Shown piece after piece: positions 9,005-18,943 of a DNA stretch of 60,684 nucleotides. Under the pieces are notes generated by a model. It ran no database searches, had not been told where the DNA came from, and saw only the letters and a program-made list of their open reading frames with translations. Numbering within the stretch: the stretch's first letter is position 1; every line of letters begins with the position of its first letter. The DNA comes from Vibrio ezurae NBRC 102218. GTDB lineage: Bacteria; Pseudomonadota; Gammaproteobacteria; Enterobacterales; Vibrionaceae. The stretch is from NCBI RefSeq assembly GCF_000467185.1, contig NZ_BATM01000017.1, forward strand, positions 1 through 60,684, given 5' to 3'. Both the position numbers and the translations under genes were made by a program.

Positions 9005-9589
9005 ATGAAAAATTTCAAGTGGGCAATTTTAGGCGTTGCATTAGTAGCGGGTTATGCAAGCGCAGACGAAGCCAACACGACAACAAGTAATGATGATGCC
9101 GGATTTTTCTCTGGTATTACTCTTGGTGCAGGTTATGCGAGTGACAGTAACGTCGATGGTAAAACGTTAAACGGTTACACAATTTACTCTCGTGGCTACC
9201 TAGTACCGTCATTAAAAGATTACTTGTTCACCGATTTTCGTTGGTCACACACATCAAGTGATGATGAAGATCCGGCGGTAACTGGACCAAATCATATTAT
9301 CTCATTTTCTAAATATGATTTAGAACGCACTCAAGCAAACATTGGTGTTGACTATCCATTCCAAGCGACTCAAAGCATCAGCATCAAACCATACTTAACC
9401 GCGGGTTGGGCATGGGACACATTAGAAGTTGATGGTCGTAAAGGCCACGACAACGGTGTGATTGCAGCATTAGGTCTAGAAACTCAATTCGGTCAACACG
9501 TTGTGACTAACTTGGGTTATTCAGAGCAATTCTCTGGTGACTTAAAAGCAGACCAATTTATGCTTGATGTTGGTTACAAATTTAAGTAA
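9005..9589 (+). CDS. Outer-membrane beta-barrel protein, hypothetical
   Basis: A 194-residue protein. The signal peptide MKNFKWAILGVALVAGYASA is cleaved before DEANTT. The mature chain alternates amphipathic strands (GITLGAGYAS, YTIYSRGYLV, KPYLTAGWAWDTLEV, HVVTNLGYSEQF) and ends in LDVGYKFK, close to the terminal-aromatic signature used for barrel insertion. Size suits an eight-stranded barrel of the OmpA/OmpW-like type. AAGGAG lies at good spacing. It is monocistronic, with a strong terminator downstream. Role unknown; the barrel assignment is inference from the strand pattern. Confidence 0.8.
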   Translation: MKNFKWAILGVALVAGYASADEANTTTSNDDAGFFSGITLGAGYASDSNVDGKTLNGYTIYSRGYLVPSLKDYLFTDFRWSHTSSDDEDPAVTGPNHIISFSKYDLERTQANIGVDYPFQATQSISIKPYLTAGWAWDTLEVDGRKGHDNGVIAALGLETQFGQHVVTNLGYSEQFSGDLKADQFMLDVGYKFK

Positions 9590-9632
9590 TCGCAAAGTTG
9601 TAAATAGTACCGTAAATTACACGTTATCTATC

Positions 9633-9667
9633 GCCCCCAAATACTTCGGTATTTGGGGGCTTTTTTT
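9633..9667 (+). terminator. Rho-independent terminator after the outer-membrane protein gene
   Basis: Twelve-bp GC-rich stem GCCCCCAAATAC / GTATTTGGGGGC with a TTCG tetraloop, then seven T. Confidence 0.95.
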
Positions 9668-9819
9668 GTCTTTATGCTTCTCAATGTTGTCTTAAGAAAG
9701 GATTGAGAAGCTACACAGGGTCATTTATTATCTATAGTCTTCAGTATCCTGTGATAGCAGATACTGTGACCATTCAATCTCATACATTGCACCTAAACCA
9801 CTCTTATTCGTTGGTCTTA

Positions 9820-11040
9820 ATGAAAATACTGCACACTTCAGATTGGCACCTTGGCCAAAATTTCTTCAATAAAACCCGTCTTTATGAACATCAGCAGTTT
9901 ATTGATTGGCTATTAGATACCGTCGCCTCAGAAAAAGTAGACTGCGTGATCATCGCCGGTGATATCTTTGATACCGGCACTCCTCCTAGTTATGCCCGTG
10001 AATTGTATAACCGTTTTGTGGTAGAGATGCATCATTTGAATTGTCAGCTCGTGGTGTTAGGGGGCAATCATGATTCTGTGGCAATGCTCAATGAATCCAA
10101 GCAGTTACTAAAGCAACTGCACACTCAAGTAGTGGCCAGCGCCAGTGAAGAAGGCACGGTATTAGAGGTGCAAAACGCGCAAGGCGAAACGGGCGCCATC
10201 ATTTGTGCGGTTCCTTTTATTCGCCCCAGAGATGTATTGAAAAGTGTGGCGGGAGAATCTGGCGCGGAAAAACAAAAAGCGCTAGGTGAAGCCATTAAAG
10301 TGCATTACGCCCATTTATATCAACAAGCGCTTGAGCATCGTCAGTTGCTAGGCGCGCAAGTGCCTATCATTGCAACTGGGCACTTGACTGCGTTAGGCGT
10401 GAGCCAATCAGAGTCTGTACGTGATATTTATATTGGTTCCCTTGACGGCTTTGCAGCTGATGGATTTCCTCCTGCTGATTACATTGCACTAGGGCACATT
10501 CATCGACCGCAAAAAGTAGCAAAGACCGAACATATCCGATACAGCGGTTCACCTATTTTCCTTAGCTTTGACGAGCTAAAGTCAATAAAAAAAGTGATGC
10601 TGGTAGAGTTTACCTTAGACACTCTAGTCCAGATAGAAAGCAAACCAATCCCCAGTTTTCAGCCTATGTATAGCTTAAAAGGGGATCTTCTGAGCCTAGA
10701 GCAACAAATTAATCAACTGGTTGTTCCTGACGAGCAAAGCGTGTGGCTGTCGATTGAAGTGGAAGTGCAAGATTATTTGAGTGACTTGCAGCAAGCCATT
10801 CAAAAATTGATTGGTGATCGTAATATTGAAGTGCTGCAATTGCGCCGTTCTCGCGTTCAAAAACAGCGTACATTGTCACAGCAGAGTGTCGAAACCTTAT
10901 CTGAATTGACGCCAATGGACGTATTTGAAAAGCGTTTAGCCATTGAAGAGTTTGATGGTGAACACGATCAAGCGCGCGCCAAGCGTATTACCACCAAATT
11001 TCAACAAATTGCCCTTGAAGTGCAACAGGAAAGCAAATGA
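9820..11040 (+). CDS. sbcD: Exonuclease subunit SbcD
   Basis: The Mre11-type nuclease subunit of SbcCD, which trims hairpins and blocked DNA ends. All metallophosphoesterase motifs are present: HTSDWHLGQ, AGDIFDTGTP, GGNHDS, ATGHLTALG and ALGHIHRP. Length from ATG 9820 is 406 residues, normal for the family. The open frame extends up to 9703, but the conserved N-terminus MKILHTSDWH fixes the start at 9820; the ribosome-binding site there is weak. It overlaps sbcC by four bases (ATGA), the usual translational coupling of the pair. Confidence 0.97.
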   Translation: MKILHTSDWHLGQNFFNKTRLYEHQQFIDWLLDTVASEKVDCVIIAGDIFDTGTPPSYARELYNRFVVEMHHLNCQLVVLGGNHDSVAMLNESKQLLKQLHTQVVASASEEGTVLEVQNAQGETGAIICAVPFIRPRDVLKSVAGESGAEKQKALGEAIKVHYAHLYQQALEHRQLLGAQVPIIATGHLTALGVSQSESVRDIYIGSLDGFAADGFPPADYIALGHIHRPQKVAKTEHIRYSGSPIFLSFDELKSIKKVMLVEFTLDTLVQIESKPIPSFQPMYSLKGDLLSLEQQINQLVVPDEQSVWLSIEVEVQDYLSDLQQAIQKLIGDRNIEVLQLRRSRVQKQRTLSQQSVETLSELTPMDVFEKRLAIEEFDGEHDQARAKRITTKFQQIALEVQQESK

Positions 11041-14000
11041 AAATACTGCGTTTGACCTTTGAAAACTTGAACTCTTTAAAAGGTAAATGGCATATAGATT
11101 TTACCTCTAAGTCCTTTGTCGAAAGCGGTTTGTTTGCGATTACAGGCCCAACAGGGGCAGGAAAAACCACCATTTTAGATGCGATTTGTTTGGCTATTTA
11201 TCATGAAACGCCACGTCTTGGTCAGCTCTCCACTAGCAACAATGAGATCATGACGCGAGGCTGTGCAAGTTGCAGTGCAGAAGTTGAATTTGAGGTTAAG
11301 GGCAAGGCTTATCGTGCGCACTGGAGCATGCGACGCTCTCGCAATAAAGCCGATGGTAATTTGCAACCTGCCACCGTTGAGTTAGCGGAGGTGGCGTCGG
11401 GCTCAATCATTGCGGATAAGGTGAAGACCAAGCTTGATCAGGTAAATAGCATTACAGGGTTAGACTTTGCCCGTTTCACCAAATCCATGATGCTGTCACA
11501 AGGGCAGTTTGCCGCCTTTTTAAATGCCAATGCGAATGCGCGCGCCGAGTTACTTGAAGAGTTAACGGGCACAGAGGTGTATGGTTTGATCTCTGAACGC
11601 GTACACCAAAGTTACAGCCAAGCAAAAGTCACACTGGACACGCTTAATGCCCGAGCTGATGGCGTGGCGCTGTTGTCCGAAGAAGCTCGCCAAGCGTTAG
11701 ATGCGCAATTAGCAGAGCTTGCCGATACAAGCGATAGGCAACAACAACAATTGGCTCTGCATCAAAAGCAGCAGCAGTGGTGTGTTGAGCACAATAAACT
11801 GCAACAAAACGTGACAGTGCAACAAACTGCGTTAGAGGTTGCGGCGGTCGCGCACCAAGAACTGCAACCTCAACGGGGCAGACTGCAACGCAGTCAACCC
11901 GCGGAGCGAATGCGTGCAGACTACGAGTTGTGGAACAGTGCGCAACTTGAACAAACCCGTATTGCTGAGCAAATACAAAGTCAAAAATCACACTTGGCCT
12001 TGCAACAAGATGCGTTGCAGTCTCTGCAAACTTCAGTACAAACCGCTGAGCATGCACTACAGCAAACACGACAGGCGCAAACGACGCTTCGTCAATTGAT
12101 TCAGCAACAAGTAGTGCCTCTAGATACGCGCATTCAACAGCAAAATACCGCCCTTGCTGAGCAGAAACAGAAAAGCGAGCAAGCGAATAACGCATTTAAG
12201 CAGCTTAATGCGAAAAAGGTGAACATTGAATGCGAGAGAGAGCAGGCAAAGCAGTCGCTTGAAAAAGGCCAAGCCTATTTAAAAACGCACGCCGGTGATG
12301 CGATTTTACAAAGTTCACTGGCGCTGTGGGAGCAGAGGTATAAACAGAGCGTTGAAGCCCATCAAAAGGCACGACAAGTCACGCAACTTCTTGAACAGTT
12401 GAGCGCGCAACGTACTGATAAATTAGCGACGCTCAGTCAAAAACAGGCACATGAACAACAGACAGTGCAAGCACTGGATGTGTTGCAAAAGGATCTCAAT
12501 ACCGCCCAGCAACAGTTTATGGAATTATTGCAACAAGGGGATGAATCGTCACTTCTGGCTAAGTTACAATCGTTGCAAAACCATCATCCAAATTACCTAA
12601 AGCTCGAACAAGGTAATAGCCTTTATTCTGATACCGTAACAGAACGTCAGCAGTTGATTCAAGCGATTGAGAAGCAACGCATAACGCTTGAAGCACAAAC
12701 GAAACAAGTGTCACAGCTTCGCCATGAATTAACGTTATGTGAGCAAAGCATTGCTGATATTAATCAGCTATTAGCGCAAGAAAGTGAGCTGGCAAAATAC
12801 CGTGCCCAGCTACATATGGGGGAAGCGTGCCCTTTGTGTGGATCCCTTGATCATCCTGCGTTAAGCACTGCGGATAACCTCGACAATGATGTGCTTGCGT
12901 TAGGTCAGCGTTTGACACAGACCCAAGCCCGTTTTACGTCACTGAATCAAGACTATAAACAGCAAGAAGCTCAGCTAAATACCTTGAGTAGTCACTTGCA
13001 ACACAGCGTAGAACAAGAACGTCGTTTGGCTCATAAATGCGCGGAACTAGAGCAAAGGTGGCAGAGCTTTACGCATCAGTTAGGTTTATCTTTGAGCTTA
13101 GGTGAGCCTCAAGCCGTTACGCAGTTAATCGATGATAATCAAGCGCGACAGAGCTCAATTAATAATCAGCTTAATCAGTTGCTGGCATTACAAAAAGCCA
13201 GAGATGAAGCACAGCGGATTTTTCATGCTAAGCAAAATGCCTTAGTCGAGGTGAAGCGAACCCTTGATGCTGAGCAAAATGCAATCGCTTTGATTGAGAG
13301 TCAATGGCAAGTGGCTACTCAAGATGCTAAGCAGTGGCATGAATCTGCTGTTGTGGCTGGGCAACAACTGACGCATGACATTCAAGGAGCTGGCTTTGAT
13401 TTTTCAATTGAGCGTGCTGATATCTGGTTTGATCAAAAACGAAGTGATCTCGCCATCTGGAATACGACTTCTGAAGACACCCGCAAAGCTGAACAGGTGC
13501 ACGCTAATCTTCAAACTCAAATGGGTGCGCTACTTGAATCAATAGAGGCTAGTGCGTTATCTGCGAGCAATGAAGATGCTCGGCTGCAAAAAATCCAATC
13601 ACAGCTTGATGAAGATCAGCACCAAAGGCGCGCTGTATTTGGTGATAAGTGCAGCAGTGGTGAATCTGAGAAAATGCGTATTGAGGTTGAACGTTGTGAG
13701 CTTGCCTGCAACGATGCGCGCGCTACGCGTGACAACGCATTGGCAAGGGTGGCAAAGCTTGCTGGTCAACTCGATACGATGACCGTTCAATATACTCAGT
13801 TAACGAATGATGTAAAACATCGAGGGCAAGTCTGGAATCAGCAGTTGCAACAAAGTCCTTTTGCTGAGGTTGCTGAGTTTAAAAGTGCGCTGCTGTCTGA
13901 GCAGGAAAGAGACGCGCTTGTTGAGCAAATTGAACGCAGTAATCATGCTCTTGAAAATGCAAAAACGCTGTACGACAGCGCATCAACGGCTTTCTTGGAA

Positions 14001-14774
14001 CATCAACGCCAGTTTGAACAAGCCAGTGGCGACAATGAAACATGGGCTACATTTTCATCTCAGAGCAAGGCGTTAGAGGATCACCCACTGACCGATTGTT
14101 CTATTGCGGATATTGAGGCAAGTATGGCCGAGCTTAGTGCAAGCATAGAGCAGACGATGAAAAGACAAGGGGAGCTGTCTCAACAACGCGTAACCGATCA
14201 GAGTAATCGTGAACGTTTAAAAGATTTGGTTGCTGAAATTGAGACGTTTGAGCAAGAGTTCAGTGATATTTCTCATCTTAATTCTCTCGTGGGCTCTGCA
14301 AAAGGGGATAAATTTAGAAAATTTGCCCAAGGCCTGACTTTAGAAAATTTGGTGTATCTAGCCAATAAGCATCTCTCTCGTTTTTATGGTCGTTATGAAT
14401 TGCAACGGAAATCGGATGATGGCTTGTCGCTACAGGTACTCGATACATGGCAAGGGGATAGCGTGCGGGATACTAAAACCTTATCCGGCGGAGAGAGCTT
14501 TTTAGTCAGTCTGGCATTGGCACTGGCGCTATCGGATTTAGTCAGTCACAAAACCAGTATTGATTCTTTATTCTTAGATGAAGGTTTTGGCACGTTAGAT
14601 GCGCAAACATTAGATATGGCGCTTGACGCGCTCGATAATTTGAACGCTTCTGGAAAAATGATTGGCGTCATCAGTCATGTCGATGCGATGAAAGAGCGCA
14701 TCCCAGTGCAAATTAGAGTTTCCAAACGCAGTGGGCTAGGAGTGAGTGCGCTTGAGAGTGAGTTTTCGGCGTAA
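11037..14774 (+). CDS. sbcC: Exonuclease subunit SbcC (SMC-like ATPase)
   Basis: A 1245-residue Rad50-type ATPase partnering SbcD. Walker A GPTGAGKTT is at residues 37-45, followed by two long coiled-coil arms. The zinc hook CPLCG lies at about 598-602, almost exactly mid-protein. ABC signature LSGGES is at 1149-1154 and Walker B SLFLDEGFGTLD at about 1177. The coiled coil is unusually rich in Gln, in keeping with the Vibrio setting. All catalytic elements are intact and the length is near the larger members of the family. Confidence 0.97.
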   Translation: MKILRLTFENLNSLKGKWHIDFTSKSFVESGLFAITGPTGAGKTTILDAICLAIYHETPRLGQLSTSNNEIMTRGCASCSAEVEFEVKGKAYRAHWSMRRSRNKADGNLQPATVELAEVASGSIIADKVKTKLDQVNSITGLDFARFTKSMMLSQGQFAAFLNANANARAELLEELTGTEVYGLISERVHQSYSQAKVTLDTLNARADGVALLSEEARQALDAQLAELADTSDRQQQQLALHQKQQQWCVEHNKLQQNVTVQQTALEVAAVAHQELQPQRGRLQRSQPAERMRADYELWNSAQLEQTRIAEQIQSQKSHLALQQDALQSLQTSVQTAEHALQQTRQAQTTLRQLIQQQVVPLDTRIQQQNTALAEQKQKSEQANNAFKQLNAKKVNIECEREQAKQSLEKGQAYLKTHAGDAILQSSLALWEQRYKQSVEAHQKARQVTQLLEQLSAQRTDKLATLSQKQAHEQQTVQALDVLQKDLNTAQQQFMELLQQGDESSLLAKLQSLQNHHPNYLKLEQGNSLYSDTVTERQQLIQAIEKQRITLEAQTKQVSQLRHELTLCEQSIADINQLLAQESELAKYRAQLHMGEACPLCGSLDHPALSTADNLDNDVLALGQRLTQTQARFTSLNQDYKQQEAQLNTLSSHLQHSVEQERRLAHKCAELEQRWQSFTHQLGLSLSLGEPQAVTQLIDDNQARQSSINNQLNQLLALQKARDEAQRIFHAKQNALVEVKRTLDAEQNAIALIESQWQVATQDAKQWHESAVVAGQQLTHDIQGAGFDFSIERADIWFDQKRSDLAIWNTTSEDTRKAEQVHANLQTQMGALLESIEASALSASNEDARLQKIQSQLDEDQHQRRAVFGDKCSSGESEKMRIEVERCELACNDARATRDNALARVAKLAGQLDTMTVQYTQLTNDVKHRGQVWNQQLQQSPFAEVAEFKSALLSEQERDALVEQIERSNHALENAKTLYDSASTAFLEHQRQFEQASGDNETWATFSSQSKALEDHPLTDCSIADIEASMAELSASIEQTMKRQGELSQQRVTDQSNRERLKDLVAEIETFEQEFSDISHLNSLVGSAKGDKFRKFAQGLTLENLVYLANKHLSRFYGRYELQRKSDDGLSLQVLDTWQGDSVRDTKTLSGGESFLVSLALALALSDLVSHKTSIDSLFLDEGFGTLDAQTLDMALDALDNLNASGKMIGVISHVDAMKERIPVQIRVSKRSGLGVSALESEFSA

Positions 14775-14876
14775 ATGCATCGCTAAACTTGAGCTTAGAT
14801 GAGGAATTTCAGGCAATAACTTCTTTATATGACGGTTAATATGTCATCTGTAACATAACTGCTGTATAAAGGCGCC

Positions 14877-15764
14877 ATGAAAATACCTAAAAGAATACAG
14901 CCTTTAGTTGACGACGGTCTGGTCGACGAGGTTAAAAGCCAACTGATGAGTGGCAAAGAAGCTTCGGTGTACATTGTGCGCTGTGGTGAGACGATCCGTT
15001 GTGCCAAAGTGTATAAGGAAATCAGCCAACGCAGTTTTAAGAAAGCGGCAGCCTACCGTGAAGGTCGTAAGGTACGTAATAGCCGCCGCGCCAGAGCGAT
15101 GGAGAAAGGCTCTGGATTTGGTCGCGATCAACAAGAAAAAGTGTGGCAAAACGCCGAGGTGGATGCGCTGTATAAATTGGCGGCCGCTGGGGTAAGAGTG
15201 CCACAGCCCTTTGGCTGCTTTGATGGCGTACTGCTGATGGAGCTGGTCACTGACGATGAAGGCTATGTTGCGCCTCGCTTAAATGATGTGTTGATGTCAG
15301 AAGAGCAAGCCATTGAAGATCATCTAGTGATGATGAGCTACGTGGTGAAAATGCTATGCGCGGGTTTGATTCACGGTGATTTATCCGAATTTAATGTGCT
15401 GGTTGATGAATACGGGCCAGTGATTATTGATTTACCGCAAGCGGTGGACGCATCCGCCAATAACAACGCTGAATGGATGCTTACTCGAGATATTAATAAC
15501 ATTCGTGATTATTATGCGCAGTTTGCCCCGCAACTTGCCCAGACAGAATACGCCAAAGAAATCTGGTCACTGTTTGAAAAGGGCGAGCTAAAGCCTGACA
15601 GTGAGCTAAGTGGCATATATCAGGAAGTGGAAACGGCGGCAGATATTGACATTATCATGCAAGAAATTGACGCCGCGCGCGCAGCAGAGCTTGAACGTAG
15701 AGAGCGTGCGAAAGAAGCCAGTGAAGGGATAGACGATAGTAAGTTTAACTGGTCTGAGTCTTAA
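14877..15764 (+). CDS. RIO-type serine protein kinase
   Basis: A 295-residue RIO1-like atypical kinase. The nucleotide-binding region is MSGKEASVYIVRCGETIRCAKVY with the catalytic Lys. The catalytic loop HGDLSEFN begins at residue 166, and the metal-binding segment is VIIDLPQAVD. The C-terminus is charged (RAAELERRERAKEA). Bacterial RIO proteins are widespread in gammaproteobacteria, but their substrates are poorly known; eukaryotic relatives act in ribosome assembly. AAAGG stands six bases before ATG. Monocistronic, with a terminator-like hairpin downstream. Confidence 0.9.
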   Translation: MKIPKRIQPLVDDGLVDEVKSQLMSGKEASVYIVRCGETIRCAKVYKEISQRSFKKAAAYREGRKVRNSRRARAMEKGSGFGRDQQEKVWQNAEVDALYKLAAAGVRVPQPFGCFDGVLLMELVTDDEGYVAPRLNDVLMSEEQAIEDHLVMMSYVVKMLCAGLIHGDLSEFNVLVDEYGPVIIDLPQAVDASANNNAEWMLTRDINNIRDYYAQFAPQLAQTEYAKEIWSLFEKGELKPDSELSGIYQEVETAADIDIIMQEIDAARAAELERRERAKEASEGIDDSKFNWSES

Positions 15765-15794
15765 TTAATCTATTTTTTTACCAACACTATGAAT

Positions 15795-15840
15795 ATAGCC
15801 CTGTCATCGCTTCATCACAGTCTGCGATAGGGCTATTTTT
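15795..15840 (+). terminator. Probable rho-independent terminator after the RIO kinase gene
   Basis: ATAGCCCT pairs with AGGGCTAT across a 26-base loop that can itself pair partly; five T follow. Confidence 0.7.
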
Positions 15841-15982
15841 GATTTGCATCAGCGAATGCAAACTTAATTGTGAAATGTATATAACCGCGTTAAATTGTCA
15901 GAAAATCTCTGCAAAACCTTACTTTTCTTAGCACAACGTATACCATCAAACTGTCTCATTTATAAATTCAGGGAAGACAGTT

Positions 15983-16771
15983 ATGAGTGCACTACGTATC
16001 CCAATGATCAAGTTTGGCTTTGACTTCGATTTATTGATTAAGTCTTGGGAGGATAAGTTAGATGGTTTTCGCGTGGTCGATGACACGCTTACGCCGCTTG
16101 AGGGCGGTTTAGGTATGGGCTTTGATATCCTTCGAGAGTTTGATACCGCAGGTTGGCGCGAGCAAATTCCTACCAAACTGCTTGAGATCACCCAACCTTT
16201 TCCTGAATATCAATACCAAATGTTATGGCTTGCCGCCAATGAGCCGACGGCGCTTGAGTTCTTATACCAACGTCCTATTTTATTAGCGCTGATTTGTCGT
16301 CACTGCAATGTGGATAACAAAGTGGCACAAATACTTTGTAGGCGAGGGCAACTGGGTGCACTTGAAGCTCTAGGACTGGATGCGACAGATGCCGCACTAT
16401 CGTTTATTGATAAATTAACGTTAGATTTTGATGTTGGCGATGAGTACGTACACATTAGTCGACTGCTCGATAACGGTGAAAAACGCTACCGCGAATTCAA
16501 AGAGTATCCGCATATTACTTACGCATGCCTTAGGCTAGACAGCATTTTTCCAGAATTTAGTGGTAAACCGTTAGGTTTAGCGATGTTAAATCATGGAGAG
16601 GCACAAATTAGCCCCGCGGATTTTCAAAAAATCTATGAGGTGGGTAAACAATTGAAGATTGAGAATGTGTTAAGTGTGATGAGTGAGCAAGACTCTTCTT
16701 TGCAGTTGAGTGCACTGTATGAACGCTGGGTAGCATTAAAACGACAAGATACGCATTTATCACTGGTGTAA
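15983..16771 (+). CDS. Hypothetical protein, alpha-helical
   Basis: A 262-residue soluble protein I do not recognise. It has no signal peptide or membrane segment. The N-terminus (FGFDFDLLIKSWEDKLDGFRVVDDTLTPLEGGLGMGFDIL) is mixed; the middle is helical with two Cys (LALICRHC, AQILCRRGQLGALEALGL) that recall short helical repeats. GGAAG nine bases before ATG 15983 supports the start, and codon use matches the neighbours, so it is very likely a real gene. It stands alone between the RIO kinase and a thioesterase. Confidence 0.75.
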   Translation: MSALRIPMIKFGFDFDLLIKSWEDKLDGFRVVDDTLTPLEGGLGMGFDILREFDTAGWREQIPTKLLEITQPFPEYQYQMLWLAANEPTALEFLYQRPILLALICRHCNVDNKVAQILCRRGQLGALEALGLDATDAALSFIDKLTLDFDVGDEYVHISRLLDNGEKRYREFKEYPHITYACLRLDSIFPEFSGKPLGLAMLNHGEAQISPADFQKIYEVGKQLKIENVLSVMSEQDSSLQLSALYERWVALKRQDTHLSLV

Positions 16772-17037
16772 GTACAGCGTGACTCTCTATTGTGTGCTGA
16801 ATTTTTCGGTGAATTTAGATTGAGCGGCCAAATTACTTGATAGAAGTGATTTGGCTTTTATCCATCAACAACCTAGAACCGTATTAATAACTCTTGTTTT
16901 AAATAACCCTTCTTTTTGCACAATTCTGCACCCAAATTCGTAGTTTGCACTCTTTATAGCTACACTCATCTGACCACCTTCGTGTCGATTGAATCTACAA
17001 CTTGATTCTCCATGTTATTGTTTAGGGAGAGACAAAC

Positions 17038-17604
17038 ATGTATCCATTGTTCCGACTTGCTAAAGTGACTTGGCAAGCCAACAAGCAACCCTCGTTAACC
17101 ATAGCGGACAAAAGCACCACTGAGTTTTATTGTCACCCTTGGGATTTAGACATATTCAATGAACTAAATAATGGTCGAGTGCTGACTCTATACGATCTTG
17201 GTAGGACTAATCTTGGTATTCGTTGTGGGTTAATGAAAGTACTTGCTCGGCATCAATGGGCGCTGGTGGTTGCGGGCAGTTCTGTACGTTATAGGAAGCG
17301 GGTACATCTATTTAATAAAATCACGATGCACACGCAATGTGTCGGTTTCGATGATAAGTGGCTGTATGTCGAGCAATCCATGTGGGTGAAAGGAGAACCG
17401 ACTTCTTCGGTATTAATTCGAGCAGGTATCACCTCCAAACAAGGTATTGTCAGTCCTATTCGAGTATTAGACGCCATACAACAATCTAATCCATTTACTG
17501 AGCTTCCTATGTGGGTTAACGAGTGGGTTGATTCCGAGCAGCATCGCCCATGGCCGCCTTTAGCGGGCAATAACGAAGCTGAAACGGCGCAGCAAAGCGT
17601 ATAA
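17038..17604 (+). CDS. Acyl-CoA thioesterase-like hotdog protein
   Basis: A 188-residue protein of the 4HBT/THEM6-like thioesterase group. The hotdog helix and surrounding strands are visible in CHPWDLDIFNELNNGRVLTLYDLGRTNLG, followed by VVAGSSVRYRKRVHLFNKITMHTQCVGFDDKWLYVEQSMW. The family hydrolyses acyl-CoA thioesters; the substrate here is unknown. GGGAGAG lies just upstream of ATG 17038. The last 35 residues (HRPWPPLAGNNEAETAQQ) are a low-complexity tail outside the fold. No operon partners. Confidence 0.8.
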   Translation: MYPLFRLAKVTWQANKQPSLTIADKSTTEFYCHPWDLDIFNELNNGRVLTLYDLGRTNLGIRCGLMKVLARHQWALVVAGSSVRYRKRVHLFNKITMHTQCVGFDDKWLYVEQSMWVKGEPTSSVLIRAGITSKQGIVSPIRVLDAIQQSNPFTELPMWVNEWVDSEQHRPWPPLAGNNEAETAQQSV

Positions 17605-17779
17605 TGAACTGGCGATAGAGGTGCATAAATAAGATGAGAAAAGCCAGCATGGGTTGCTTTGCAACACAAAAGTGGCATGAAGTGATAAAAGTATTGGGTG
17701 TGATTAAGGTATTATCTTAGTTTCGTTGCCATATTGCTTGCTAAAAGCAGGGCGCATGAGTTTTGGCTAGGGTAAATAG

Positions 17780-18562
17780 ATGGATTGTGATTCAGAGAGC
17801 AGTTTTGTTGGCAACTTGCTAGGCATGGTCTTATTTGGCTTTATGTTTTATGGGCTATATAAAATGGCCGTATTGTGCTTTAAAGCCCTTGCTCTGCTTA
17901 TCATTGGCATATACAAAATTTTTGATTTTTGCGTGCTAGTGATTGCCTTGCTCATCAGCCGATCTGAAAGAGACGATCATTGGTATGATAGTTCGGGTCT
18001 GCGTGCCTTGCTCACGATACCGCTCATGATATTGACTTGTACATTGACAGTGTTTGCGATGAATAGCTCAAATGAGCATATGGAGAGAAGTCATCTAGTG
18101 CGCAGCGCCATTGCTCGACAATCCCAAACCGCACTTACAACAGATTCCTCTCAAATTAAGCAATCTCAAACAAAACAAGCCGCCACAAAGCCTCAAGTTG
18201 TTCACGCGCAGTTATTGAATATTCGCTCTAACCCCAACGCAAAAGCAGGCGTTGTTGGTCAAGTAGGGCGAGATAGCATTGTTTTGGTCAATAAAACTCA
18301 AGGTGCATGGTCTGAAATTAGCGATAACAACACGCGAGGATGGGTAGCATCTCGTTATTTAACAGCGGCACAGAATACGATTTACGCTCATGTTTCGGCA
18401 ATTAAGTTAAACGTGCGCAATGCACCGCAAACTGGCGCAGTAGTGTTTCAGCTAAATAAAGGTGACACGATCACCATCGACTCTAGCCGTAATAACTGGG
18501 TAAAAATCAAATATAAAGAGAAGTCTGGTTGGGTTGCTCAACGATTTTTAGATTTAATGTAA
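17780..18562 (+). CDS. Membrane-anchored protein with two bacterial SH3 domains
   Basis: A 260-residue protein. Hydrophobic segments lie at residues about 10-33, 37-60 and 76-95, followed by a Gln/Ser/Thr linker (about 105-140). Two SH3b repeats come next: residues about 143-195 (LNIRSNPNAKAGVVGQV, WSEISDNNTRGWVASRYL) and 205-259 (LNVRNAPQTGAVVFQL, WVKIKYKEKSGWVAQRFL). Bacterial SH3 domains usually bind peptidoglycan peptides, so a cell-wall-tethering role with the repeats in the periplasm is inferred. No enzyme domain is present. Confidence 0.83.
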   Translation: MDCDSESSFVGNLLGMVLFGFMFYGLYKMAVLCFKALALLIIGIYKIFDFCVLVIALLISRSERDDHWYDSSGLRALLTIPLMILTCTLTVFAMNSSNEHMERSHLVRSAIARQSQTALTTDSSQIKQSQTKQAATKPQVVHAQLLNIRSNPNAKAGVVGQVGRDSIVLVNKTQGAWSEISDNNTRGWVASRYLTAAQNTIYAHVSAIKLNVRNAPQTGAVVFQLNKGDTITIDSSRNNWVKIKYKEKSGWVAQRFLDLM

Positions 18563-18943
18563 TGAATGATGGGGGACTAACATTTCCGATAACTTAGGGA
18601 TTTCGTTTGTCTTATTCGTTTTTTATTTACTTTAAGTGAGCAAGGCAAAGTGTTGACCATATGTATTGCTAGTTGTTCTTTCGATTTGTTATACGAACCG
18701 CTAACTGACTTGCCGTCAATCACTATTACTTCACCTTGTCTGAGTTCATTCCCCTATTTTATCCACTCAATAAAATTACTGAGGGTTAACTATTTCCATG
18801 TCTCTAGCAATCGTTTTGGCCGAAGGACTACCTTCGGCCAAATATCCATAACTCTTTAAAAATTCAAACGAATATTTCCGTAATCTCGGATGTCTTCTAA
18901 TGAATAGTTCATTTATTTATAGGTTAAAAGTTGCGCGTAGAAT
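18563..18943. other. Intergenic region with a perfect 12-bp inverted repeat
   Basis: No convincing gene. The open frame 18650-18859 lacks a ribosome-binding site and runs through the hairpin. The hairpin TTTGGCCGAAGG-ACTA-CCTTCGGCCAAA occupies 18815-18842. It begins with TTT and ends with AAA, so it lacks a terminator T-run on either strand. Confidence 0.6.

Noticed and set aside
11644..12195. 183-residue minus-strand frame
   Set aside because: Antisense shadow of the Gln-rich coiled coil of sbcC.
18650..18859. 69-residue plus-strand frame
   Set aside because: Reads through the perfect hairpin at 18815-18842 and has no ribosome-binding site.
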